The notes beneath the pieces were generated by a model. That model made no database searches and was not told the origin of the DNA. It worked only from the letters and a program-made list of their open reading frames with translations. 64,000 bases of DNA from the NCBI GenBank assembly GCA_905331475.1, contig CAJNYU010003187.1, positions 62,001 through 126,000 on the forward strand, given 5' to 3'. The position numbers were made by a program, and so were the translations under genes. The DNA comes from Rotaria socialis. Lineage: Eukaryota; Rotifera; Eurotatoria; Philodinida; Philodinidae. Shown piece by piece: positions 26,914 to 36,806 of the stretch. Position 1 is the first letter of the stretch, and every line of letters begins with the position of its first letter.

Positions 26914-27680
26914 TGCAATGATTATAGATGTACAAAAATAGATGGATCGATTTTATTCACTTTACTGATAGTAGTGCCAAAAAATGTGAGTAAAAAATAA
27001 TGAGTAAAAAACAGAACGATAGCTCCAATGTGTCTTTCTCTTTTTATTAGCAATGATGGAATTGATGATGATCATGTACACACACGAATGTGGGAGTCGA
27101 AAAAATTATAGATGAAGAGAAAACTATTTACAAATGACTTATGCTCTTCTTGTCTCCTGTCTACCGATTTCTTTTTCGCACTTAATGAGTGAGGGCGAAT
27201 AGTTTATAGACATTTGTACATACTAACTACAACAGTATTCTTTTATGTTCTTTACTTTCTGTTTTTCTTTTATGATCCCATTTAACATCATAAATATATA
27301 AAATAACACAGCATTTAATATGGTGAAATGATTCAACACTCATGTCAGCCTACTATTTATCTTACCTATCTATGGTAAGATGATTATTTCTGTTGGAATG
27401 TTATAAGTGTTCGTGAAAGAATCAATTCTCATCATGAAGCTATGTACGATCAAAGAGAAACATGAGCAAAAAAAGCGACTAATCTACTAAGACCAGTGAG
27501 GCATTGAACTTTTTGTATCATTTTCTCTTTGTTTTTATTTATTTATTTAAAATAACATGATAGATTTTATTCTGTTTTCGGATCTTACAACAAAAACAAT
27601 TTAAGAAAGAGAAATGATGTTTTTTTTTTTCTTATTTTAATGTATCATGTTGTTTTCCATGATCTCAAAATTTCAATAGT
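26914..27680. other. Intergenic spacer between RPS19 3' end and PIEZO 5' end
   Basis: About 770 bases with no supported coding exon. It should contain the PIEZO promoter and 5' UTR (next to 26913) and the RPS19 3' UTR (next to 27681). The sequence around 27365-27385 holds a short local inverted repeat (CTTACCTATC, then GGTAAG), probably incidental. Confidence 0.45.
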
Positions 27681-28200
27681 TTATTGTTGTTGTTGTTGTT
27701 GTCGAGCAAGTTTTTCTGCAACTTGTTTGGCTATTGTGTCCATATTTCTTCGTCCTATTTGTGAAAGTACACGACCACCTGATGCATGTTTTTCGACAAA
27801 TTTGACTTTTTCTAGTGATTGTATACATTTACGTACAACACTGCGTGAACCACGTTGGAAATGAGATGGACGTACACCTTTACGTTTACGACCACCATAG
27901 ATACGAGTAAAAGCGCCAACGCCTGTTCGACGTAAATAAAGAAATCGGGCTATTGATGCACATCGTGTATAATACCAATCAGGATCGACGGGTGCCATTT
28001 CTTTGTTAATACATAATTTGACAATATCTACACCAATTGCCAGATGGTACTTCAAGTTTGCCGGGTTTTTTTTTGAGATAGTCAGAAAATGGAGCATTAN
28101 GTACTTCAAGTTTGCCGGTTTTTTTGAGAAATTCAGAAAATGCAGCAGTAAATTGTTGTTGATCAACGTCTTTTACGGAGCCACGATCGATTGAATCCAT
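27681..28200 (-). CDS. RPS19: 40S ribosomal protein S19 (reading frame disturbed, probably by assembly)
   Basis: RPS19 (eS19) is a small-subunit ribosomal protein needed for 18S rRNA maturation. The minus strand reads [20 protein letters not shown], then [11 protein letters not shown], matching the eukaryotic N terminus. After the disturbance at 28046-28147 it continues [60 protein letters not shown] and [16 protein letters not shown], a full match to the family. The tail ends in six Gln before the stop, replacing the usual basic end. No other intron is needed. As written, the gene has a short near-duplicate and a one-base slip between the two halves, so the deposited sequence does not translate cleanly. 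A housekeeping gene with otherwise perfect conservation makes a real pseudogene less likely than a sequence error. Confidence 0.85.
28046..28147. other. Near-duplicate segments around an ambiguous base in RPS19
   Basis: Two imperfect copies of about 47-52 bases abut at the only N in the window (28100). Copy 1 (28101-28147) encodes [13 protein letters not shown]. Copy 2 (about 28046-28097) encodes [14 protein letters not shown] with longer A and C runs. RPS19 has only one such segment. After copy 2 the frame is off by one base: TTGGTGTAGAT would read in frame as Trp-Val-Asp if one T were absent. Homopolymer differences plus N are typical of a low-quality gap closure. Confidence 0.75.
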
Positions 28201-28566
28201 TTTTATGTTAGTAGTTTTTTTTTGGATTCTGTTAGAAAGATAAGAATCTGAAATTTCCAAGAAGAATTTCACTTATTATTTAATACTTTAAAATTTTTAT
28301 ATTCAATTCAATAGGATGCTATAAAGACAACGACAACTAAAACAAAAAATAAATAAATATGAAACACTTTGATTATGATCCGAATGGTTTGTTCTCCACC
28401 TATTCACCATCGATCCTTTCACATACATCAATCCTCTGCAGAAAACTTGAAATATAGCTAGTAATAGAAAAACTATAATGAAAAACATTTATAATCAATA
28501 GAAAACCCATTGGAATTTAAATTTAAACATCAAAAACAAATATCAAGAGGATTTCATGAACAAATA

Positions 28567-29040
28567 TTATAGATGTCGTAAGGCGATGTAACGTTGCATG
28601 TGCCTGTTATTATCAAATTGTAATACTACATGAGAAAAAATATCAGATTCTTCAAAATTAATATCTTGAATTTCATATAATTTCAGCTGCTTATCACCAA
28701 AGTAATGCTAAAAAAATATTATCTACTTGCAATAGTCTAAATAAATCGAGCTTTCTTTACATAACAGTGTCGTGAGTTCTCATTGACAATCATCTATGAA
28801 CAATAAAAAACAAGCCACAATTGTACTACTATTAAAATCGCAGCGATTCAATGAATTATACAATAAAAAAAAATGCATCAAATCTCACATCATACTGTTC
28901 AACATCTTGTTTATTATACTAAATTCACGTTGATATATTTTCACTCTGAAATCGGTATCAATTATTGTTATCGCCATTGAAACTTCATTGTTTGTGATCG
29001 TTTCTGTGCAGATGAATCTAGAATTATGACTATACAATTA
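28567..29040 (-). pseudogene. Unrecognised coding-like remnant, possibly a decayed gene
   Basis: I do not recognise this. On the minus strand a clean exon-like block follows a TTTTTTAG acceptor at about 28707 and reads HYFGDKQLKLYEIQDINFEE, then SDIFSHVVLQFDNN and RHMQRYIALRHL, with a stop at 28567. A 33-base exon (MIVNENSRHCY, about 28761-28793) and a block ending QDVEQYD with a GTGAGA donor join to it in phase. Further upstream, ITNNEVSMAITIIDTDFRV is open but in a frame that does not connect without a one-base change or an implausibly small intron. Other open pieces lie up to 29.7 kb. This could be a frameshifted pseudogene, a gene with sequence errors, or chance. Confidence 0.3.
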
Positions 29041-30747
29041 ATACTAGGCATTACTTTAGTTTTACAAAAATCATACTATAGAAAGATTCTTTAGAAATGC
29101 CTTATCACCCGAACACTGAAGACAATGAGTAACATTCTAAAAAGTGACTTAAACCTACTCTAGTATTGATTCGTCATTGAATATTCATTCTGCAGAAAAT
29201 TCTAACTGGCGTGTGCTGAGATGTTTCGGATGTTTTATCACTTGCATTTGTGAAATAGATCATGGTAGCTCTAAAATATTCAGCGAGTGTTTTAGATTTC
29301 GTAATCAGAATAATCACAAGCTCATACAGAGGTATTGACTCAACAAGAATAGTCCTCACCACTAAAAACTGAGTTAAAAAACATATATACATGTGATACA
29401 ATACGCTCCTAGTTCAATATCAGTACAGCAAGTAGAAATAATTAGTAATTTGATGAATAATATGATTCATAATTTAAAGTACGCAATATAAGGTTATATG
29501 ATGTTTGTTCTCATCCAAATGGCATTAAAAGACTCGACATCTGCATCATGATAAATGCTACGATTGTTGATCATATAAATGAGCTACCACCGACAATTAA
29601 TTTTAATTGTTAGCTATGTCAATAATACTCAGTTCTAATAGCTATTCAAGTGTTGAACTTCTAAAGCAACAGCAATTCGTGTGAATATGGACGGTACGAT
29701 ACTATGTAGTTTTAGTATCACCCGTAAATATTCACTTCATTTCCATTGATCTGACAAATTCATTTTGTCGTATGAATGTTGTTTATTCTATTGAAGAGTA
29801 TCTCTCTATGCATTACATTATAGAAAAAAAAACACAATTTGCTTTTTTTTTTACTATTATTGAAAGATTCAATAAGACAATAAGGAAAAGCTTAGTTCCA
29901 GAATTTTCTCACTCAAAAAAGAAAACTAACTAAAAGTTAAACCTTGAAAAACGCTTTCAAGATCGATTTCATTGCACTACTATTTTTAGTGCCCTTGTTT
30001 AAACAATAAAAATTGATTAATGTAAACTTTAAACATTTTTTGTTTGTCACCTTATTACGTTTTGTTACTAGTGAAATTTGCTCTCTTCGTTCGTCTTTCA
30101 CTGTATGTCACTATTTCATATGTGTACACTTGACGAATATAAATAGAAGTGGCATATGGTAATGCATGTCGATGCATGATTTCAGACATATTGATCTTGA
30201 GGGCTTTCATTCTTTTATTTCAAGATTGAGAAAAGTACATAGCATAACATCTTTACGTTCGCCGTAGTATTATATTTCATTACTGTTCTCACAGTAATTT
30301 TATATTTTTAAAAAGCTTTTCACCTTAAATAAACATTTTGGAGAGTAAAAAGACTGGATATTTTTTTTATACGACAACATGACCAAATAGAAACCTTCAG
30401 TTTAGTAAGGCCCCTATCGTTCTAACATCGTATTGGTTCATCATTGTCATAGATTATTGGCCGGTTCTGAACAACTTTTACATTAAATGATTCATTGACC
30501 TATAAAACATTAAAAAATGTTTTTTTCTCTTTTTCATAAAAGTACGATTAACTACAGATGTATCACGACGATAACGTATGCTCTCTATTTTTTCATTGTG
30601 TAACAATTGTCATGTAGACGTTATATATTGACAAATTCTTTAATAATTTTAACAATAATTATTCCATTTTTACTTTGCTGTTTAATGTGACTTACTTTAA
30701 ATATATGATTAATAGATAGATTCATGTCATTTATTTTTCAGATAAAA
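29041..30747. other. Gene-poor spacer upstream of the cytochrome b5 reductase
   Basis: About 1.7 kb. The 29.2-29.7 kb part holds scattered open fragments on the minus strand (for example PLYELVIILITKSKTLAEYF near 29.3 kb) that could belong to the remnant at 28.6-29.0 kb. From 29.75 to 30.74 kb I see nothing coding. The right end should contain the reductase promoter and a 5' UTR intron whose acceptor (TTTTTCAG) is at about 30741. Confidence 0.4.
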
Positions 30748-31677
30748 ATGTCGCTCGATACATTAACTCTTGCAATTATTGGTGGCTTTGGAATTATTTG
30801 TGTTTCTATTATTTATCTAATCAAAAATAAAAGTTCATCCGGTAATACTAAACAGAGTAAAAAAAAGAATGTGATAATTTCATTGGCAAATCCTGACACA
30901 AAATATAAATTTCCATTAGCGCACAAGGAAAATATTTCCCATGATACACGTCTCTTTCGTTTTCAACTTCCATCAACAAAACATGTGCTTGGTTTACCTG
31001 TAGGTCAACATATTTATTTAACATCCCATATCAACGGTGAACTTGTTAAACGACCATATACACCAACAACATCTGATGATAATCAAGGCTATTTTGAGCT
31101 TGTGATAAAAGTTTATCCTAATGGTAAAATGACTCAGTATCTTGATAAATTTTCTATTGGCGATGTGATTGATGTTAGTGGCCCATCAGGTAATCTTATT
31201 TATACAGATAATGGTTTATTTGATATACGTCCACGCAAACAAGATCCTTTCGTTACTCGACGTATTCATAAGCTTGGTTTAATAGCGGGTGGCACAGGTA
31301 TAACACCAATGTATCAAATACTGAATGAAATATTGAAAGAACAAACATCCAATGTACCTGGTGAGCGTATCGATATAAAAATTTGGCTTCTATTTGCGAA
31401 TCAAACTGAAAAAGACATTTTATTACGTGATGAATTAGAACATTTGGCTGCATCGAATTCTGATCGTTTTAAGTTATGGTATACAGTTGACCGTGAAAGC
31501 GAAGAATGGAAATATTCAAAAGGTTTTATTAATGAAGATCTATTGCGTGAGCATATGCCACCTCCAGGTGATGATGTTTTAATATGTATTTGTGGTCCAC
31601 CACCAATGGTTAAATTTGCATGCATACCTAATTTGGAGAAATTAGGTTATGCTGAAAACATACGATTTACATTTTAA
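30748..31677 (+). CDS. CYB5R: NADH-cytochrome b5 reductase (CYB5R3-like)
   Basis: This enzyme passes electrons from NADH through FAD to cytochrome b5, supporting lipid desaturation and methaemoglobin reduction. It is anchored by an N-terminal membrane segment. The single uninterrupted frame has an N-terminal hydrophobic helix (about residues 5-25), then the ferredoxin-reductase fold. KRPYTPTTSDD is the FAD-binding RxYTPT motif. PNGKMTQYLDKFSIGD and VSGPSGNLIY follow. GLIAGGTGITPMYQIL is the NADH pyrophosphate-binding GGTGITP motif. ICGPPPMVKFACIPNLEKLG is the CGPPPM NAD motif, and the protein ends FTF as in vertebrate CYB5R. An ATG at 30724 is in frame but lies in the pyrimidine tract before a TTTTTCAG acceptor, so I start at the next ATG (MSLDTLTLAI). 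Length is about 309 residues, close to the family norm of about 300. Confidence 0.95.
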   Translation: MSLDTLTLAIIGGFGIICVSIIYLIKNKSSSGNTKQSKKKNVIISLANPDTKYKFPLAHKENISHDTRLFRFQLPSTKHVLGLPVGQHIYLTSHINGELVKRPYTPTTSDDNQGYFELVIKVYPNGKMTQYLDKFSIGDVIDVSGPSGNLIYTDNGLFDIRPRKQDPFVTRRIHKLGLIAGGTGITPMYQILNEILKEQTSNVPGERIDIKIWLLFANQTEKDILLRDELEHLAASNSDRFKLWYTVDRESEEWKYSKGFINEDLLREHMPPPGDDVLICICGPPPMVKFACIPNLEKLGYAENIRFTF

Positions 31678-32346
31678 TGCAATATGCTTAAAAGAGACTT
31701 CTGTTCTTTTCATGTTAGCATTTACTATCATCATCATCATCATTAGTTTATCTTTTTTCTAGATTTTTCTTTTGGTTGACATTAAAAGTGAAACAAGATA
31801 AAGAATAAAATAAAACACTTTTTTTAATTATTCATAATTTGAACATTTTTTTTTCTAGATCAATATCTCTTTTTTCTCACAATATTTACTGGAAAGATTG
31901 ATATCAATTACATACGTGTGTGCTATTTATTGTTACATCATATTTTATAGAAAAAAAAATAGTACTAGAATGAAGTGATGACAATTTGCATTGAACATTT
32001 ATGCATGGATTGTAACATAGTCGACATATAGAGATTTGTTTATGTCCGATTAGACAAGCAAAGGTCGTTCATACGACGTGAACAAAGTCATTATTATATG
32101 TGAACATCAGATAGGCCACGTTATTCTCCACATAGTTTGTATGTCAAACATAGAAATAAATAGTTGTCTCTAATCGATACTTGAAATAGATTTAATGTGA
32201 ATGTATGTCTCTGTACATTCTCTTTCATAGATCGATAAGGTAGATGGGACTGTTCTCTAAGGACGAAGAAGAAAACAAAAAAAAGAAGTGTTGTCTTAAT
32301 ACAGCTTGCTTTGATCTTGCTTGAGCACAGGCTAGATTGTAAACAA

Positions 32347-32377
<31 letters not shown>

Positions 32378-33145
32378 GAGATAGTGTCTTGTTAGATTGA
32401 CTTATGGCTACAATCGTTGTCTACAGGTAATCAAAAAAAAATAAATATTGATGTTGATAAAAGAAACAGAAAAAAAACCATAGACACAATTAGAAGTAAC
32501 AATAATGAAGATCGAGACGAAGAAGCATTACGCTTGCGTAGCCATATCCGATTTCAGACAACTTTCTCTTCAACTCGTGTATGTCTGTGTTCTGTGATTA
32601 AATAAAAGTTGTAGTGATAGTAGGAGTTGTTTGTTTCTCTTTTTTTTCTTGTTCTTAAGAGTTTAGCTAGACGAATAGTGGGCGATCGAGTAGGTGGCCG
32701 AGGTAGATGTTAACCTTTCTTTTTTTCTTCTCTCTCGTCCTTTCTCGCGCTCTCCCTCCTTCTTTCTACCTATACCGGCATGAAAAAAGAAAACGAAGAA
32801 TACGAGAAGAAAAAAGAGAACTGTACATTTAGAATATATGTTCGAAAGGGTTGCGCTAAAACGAAGGTCAATATTGCCAGCTCAATAGAAGTACTCCCTA
32901 TATTTGTATACAACCATCAAAGGAGGTCTCAGAATTGAATCGATAAGTAGTCAAACATTATGAAAAGAAAGCAAGAACAGTACTTTCTTACATGTTTGCA
33001 TCATTGATTCAGCGCTGTTATTTTGTTGTTGTTTATAGACAGCTGAAGGGCTCGTTATCGACGTGAACTACGAAGGATGTGAATTACTGTAATGCGTGAT
33101 CGACAAACATCGTCTCCTTTCGAATTACTCATATCGTCAACTAAA
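31678..33145. other. Spacer with AT microsatellite, upstream of AFAP1-like gene
   Basis: About 1.5 kb. A CAT microsatellite lies just after the reductase stop (about 31727-31744), and an AT dinucleotide run at about 32347-32370. A small open frame at 32417-32605 is low complexity and has no family. The right part should contain the promoter and 5' UTR of the AFAP1-like gene. I see no other gene. Confidence 0.5.
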
Positions 33146-33528
33146 ATGGCCTCTACAACGTGTAATACTGTTATCGGTAAGACAAGAAAAGATTTTATAT
33201 TGAAGTAGGCAATCAAAAAATCATTTATAATCTTAGAGCTTTTACCCGGTCTTGAATCTTTTTTACGTTCGATGTTAAACAGCACACATCTGGATCAAGA
33301 TCACCAACAAATTGCTGCCATGTATGTTAGTAAACTTGATCAACTTGGTAAACAAAAAACTCCACAGCAAACATCCACCATTGATGATCAATCATTGTAA
33401 ATAGTAGATATTTGAAAAGGATACAGAAAATATTGTTTCCTCTTTAAGAATTCATACAGATATTGTATCTGATGCAGAAAGCGACGATTTTACTGATGAA
33501 GAAGAAGAAGAACGAAAAAAAGATCTAG

Positions 33529-33563
<35 letters not shown>

Positions 33564-36264
33564 CTGATAACACCAACTGTTTCAAGGCGTTCATCAGCCA
33601 GTGATAATCAATTATATCATGATACGCGACGCAAGTCTAGTAGTGGTAATAGTCAATGGTACATAGATATGCCAAAAAATGCTTATTTAGAAGCCTTACC
33701 AACACAATCTTCAAGTAGTAATTAATTTTTATTTAATAAAATAATCAATAAAACTTGCTTTTATTTTCGTTTTTTTAAACGACAATTTAGAGCATGATGC
33801 TAGTTTGTCATCAAAAGTGCCAAGTCGGTTATCAATGTCAACACCATCATCCAGTGTCATTGCCGATGGTCTCTTACTTACATATGACGAGAATCATAGT
33901 TGGATTTGGCGTTATTATGTTCTTGATGATTTTGATCTTATCTGTTTCCCAGCTGATAAAAAAACATTACCAACAAATCAATTACAGACAGATAATGATT
34001 CTTCACCATTATGGGTATCCGATATGACCAATGCAAAAGTTCATACAACAATTATCGATAAAGTGGAATGTTTATGTCTACAAATTGGTCTTGCCGAAGC
34101 AATTTATGTACGCCCATCGGACCCAGATCAAATGAATATGTGGCTTAAGGTACTATTTTTGATCTTATATTGGTTGAAATGTTAATTTCAATATTATTTC
34201 TCTGAAGGCATTTCGAGAAGCTGCATCAGCACAAAAATCAAAAGATAATTCCAAAAATCGAAGTAATGTGAAAACACTTTCACGTAATGCTCGTCGTATG
34301 TTTGCTCAATTTAATCGTAAGAAAGGTCAAATTGTTTCACATTTACTTGATCAAATGGCTAATGTGACAGGTGTCGATGAAAAAACACGAAAACATTGCG
34401 AATTACGAGGTAAATTAGTTCTTTAACAAAAAATAGAATAGATCAATTGATTCATTTTATTTTTCTTTCCGTCAATTAGGTTTTCTTGTTGTTTCTCTTG
34501 ATAATACTACATTTGTTACTAAATATTGTACTATAGTCGATGGAATATTTCGTATACATAAATCACGTTTGAGTGAACAAACTGAGCATGAATTATGTTT
34601 AAATCGTTGTAAATTATCATTTCCTGAAGAACGTACACGTGATATACAATTTGCCTTAATCGATGGAGACGTTGAAACAATTTTTATTCGTGGAAATAAT
34701 ATTTATAGTATGGGAAGACTATTAAATACATTAGCTAAATATGTTGAAATCATTGGTAGTTCACAATTTGCTTTTACATCAGGTGGAAGTGAACGATCAA
34801 CGCCATTAATTAAACATCGGCAATCAACAACTAATTTATCTCAACCACATATCTATTCTGATGTTGATGCTTCCTCATCGATTATAACTATGTCGCAATC
34901 AAATGGTACAATATAGAAAATTTTAAGAATCAGTTTAATAAAAATATATGCACTTTTTTGCTTATAGAAATTTATGCTCCATCAAGTGTGAAATCTTTTT
35001 CTACTCCACAACATTCAACATCAAATATAAAAGCAACTATCTATCATAATGCATCAAAACTGCACGATAACGATACTGATGATCGACCATTTTTTTTACC
35101 AGTGCGTCGACCAACACATGATAGACATATAGTATCAAATCAACAGAATATTATAACTATAAATGAAACCTATGATCGACCAAAACCATTTGATAACGTT
35201 GCATTAATGTCAACATCAATCGATCGAAATAACAATCAAGTCTTTGAAGCCCCACAACGAAATGATAAAACTAAAACTGAAGATAAAAATGTGTAAGATT
35301 TATTTTATTTTAAGTCGAAATAAAATTTATATTCGTAATCACTTGTAATTTAGTTATTCTAAATCTCGTTCATCGACGAAAAGTTTGTCACATTCTCATC
35401 GTGCAAAATCAAAATCATCTCCTTCAACTGATTCTTCATCGCCCTCTGAAAAAACTGCTTTTTGTTTACGTTCATCGAATTCTTCATCGTCGAATCATCG
35501 TAATTCTCGACGTCGTCCAAATCCATTGCCACGTCGTTCATCAACACAAACAACACCAACTGATTATGTTAATAAACTTGCTAATTTATTTACGAAAAAT
35601 TTTTCTACACCATTAACATCAACATCAATATCCAATGAAAATCACATAAGCACGCAAACATATGAAACAATTTCAGCTACATCATCGCCTCGTTTTACTA
35701 CTGATCATATGACTACTGATAATATTCGTCCTACATTCAAAGGATATGTACGATAATTTTGTGAAAATTAAATTAAATTTGAAAAATTAATTTTTTGTCT
35801 TATAGCCAATGCCAAAACGTGTTTATGATATTCCAATAACAATTGAACGTCCGACAAAACGTCTTATCACACCATTCGAACAATATCAACAACCAGGAAT
35901 ACGAAATTCTCGTTCCGTTGAACCAATATCAGTTGTTCAATCAAATAAAAAAAATGATGACGACGACGAAGATGAAGAAGAAGAAGAAACACCTTATGCT
36001 CACGGCTATGATAATTTAGCAAAAAATGATGGTATTGGAAAATTCCGTTTTGTCATTCCATTTAATCATAGTCCAACATCGGCTTTTACAACATCAAAAT
36101 CAACTATGAAACCAATAAATTCTCCAGTAAGTTCAACATCATCAACAATCAGTTCATATTCAACTGTTCGTCAAGCATCATCATCGTCAAATAATAATTC
36201 AAATTTGAACAACAACAACAACAGCAATGATAATATTCGATCAACGTTGATGACAGCCGTCTAG
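33146..36264 (+). CDS. AFAP1-like actin filament-associated adaptor with two PH domains
   Basis: AFAP proteins link Src and PKC signalling to actin filaments through tandem PH domains. Exon 1 (33146-33176) splices in phase (G plus AG gives Glu) to give MASTTCNTVIELLPGLESFL, resembling the leucine-rich AFAP1 N terminus (MEELIVELRLFLELL). Next come an acidic run and a CAA-encoded polyQ tract (about 33528-33565). The first PH domain runs from ADGLLLTYDENHSWIWRYYV to PSDPDQMNMWLKAFREAA. A basic linker follows (RRMFAQFNRKKGQIVSHLL). The second PH domain runs from ELRGFLVVSLDNTTFVTKYC to NNIYSMGRLLNTLAKYVEI. The C-terminal half (34.8-36.26 kb) is Ser/Thr/Asn-rich and disordered, and I could not see the AFAP1 coiled coil. 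Introns are short with matching phases. The family assignment rests on domain order and the N terminus. Another two-PH adaptor is possible. Confidence 0.7.
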
Positions 36265-36806
36265 AATCATATTTTTTGCTCATTTATCTTTCAAGTATCG
36301 AACTTATTTTAACTTTGTAACAGTATCATCATTCACCTATGTTCTTTTCAGTGCTTTTCGTTTTTTATGCAAATCGTTTGTTTTTCTTCTCTCGCTTCAT
36401 ATTTAGTGATAGAGCTTGTGTTTGCACTAGTTCGTTTTCGTGTTTTATGTCTAGCATCAACATTCTGTTATATGTTGATGTAATGTATATTTTGGGAAAG
36501 AAAAGAAACTCAGAATGATACATCAGGAAAAAAAGCAACAAATGCAATCTCAGAGATTTTTTTTGTTGTCAGATAGATGAATTAAGTTTGTGAAAAAGAT
36601 GAAACAATAATTGGAACAGTTGAGACAAAGCTGAATGTCCGGTTATTGTGTGTTTTTTCGCTTTTTTTCCCTTTGATTTCAGGAAAAAATTACAACTTTT
36701 TATGTTTTTACTGGAATAGAAATCAAAGTAAACTTTAAAAACATTTATAGATGTTTTTATGTTTGTTTTAGATTAGTCGTTATTTTGATCGTTGGTGGCA
36801 ATTGAA
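36265..36806. other. Spacer between AFAP1-like gene and AP1S
   Basis: About 540 AT-rich bases: the AFAP1-like 3' UTR followed by the AP1S promoter and 5' UTR. No exon or RNA gene is visible. Confidence 0.5.

Noticed and set aside
30724..30747. Upstream in-frame ATG of the cytochrome b5 reductase
   Set aside because: It lies in the pyrimidine tract of a likely intron that ends TTTTTCAG, so it would be spliced out.
32417..32605. 62-codon frame upstream of the AFAP1-like gene
   Set aside because: Low-complexity Lys/Asn/Arg sequence. The nearby donor phase does not fit the AFAP1-like second exon.
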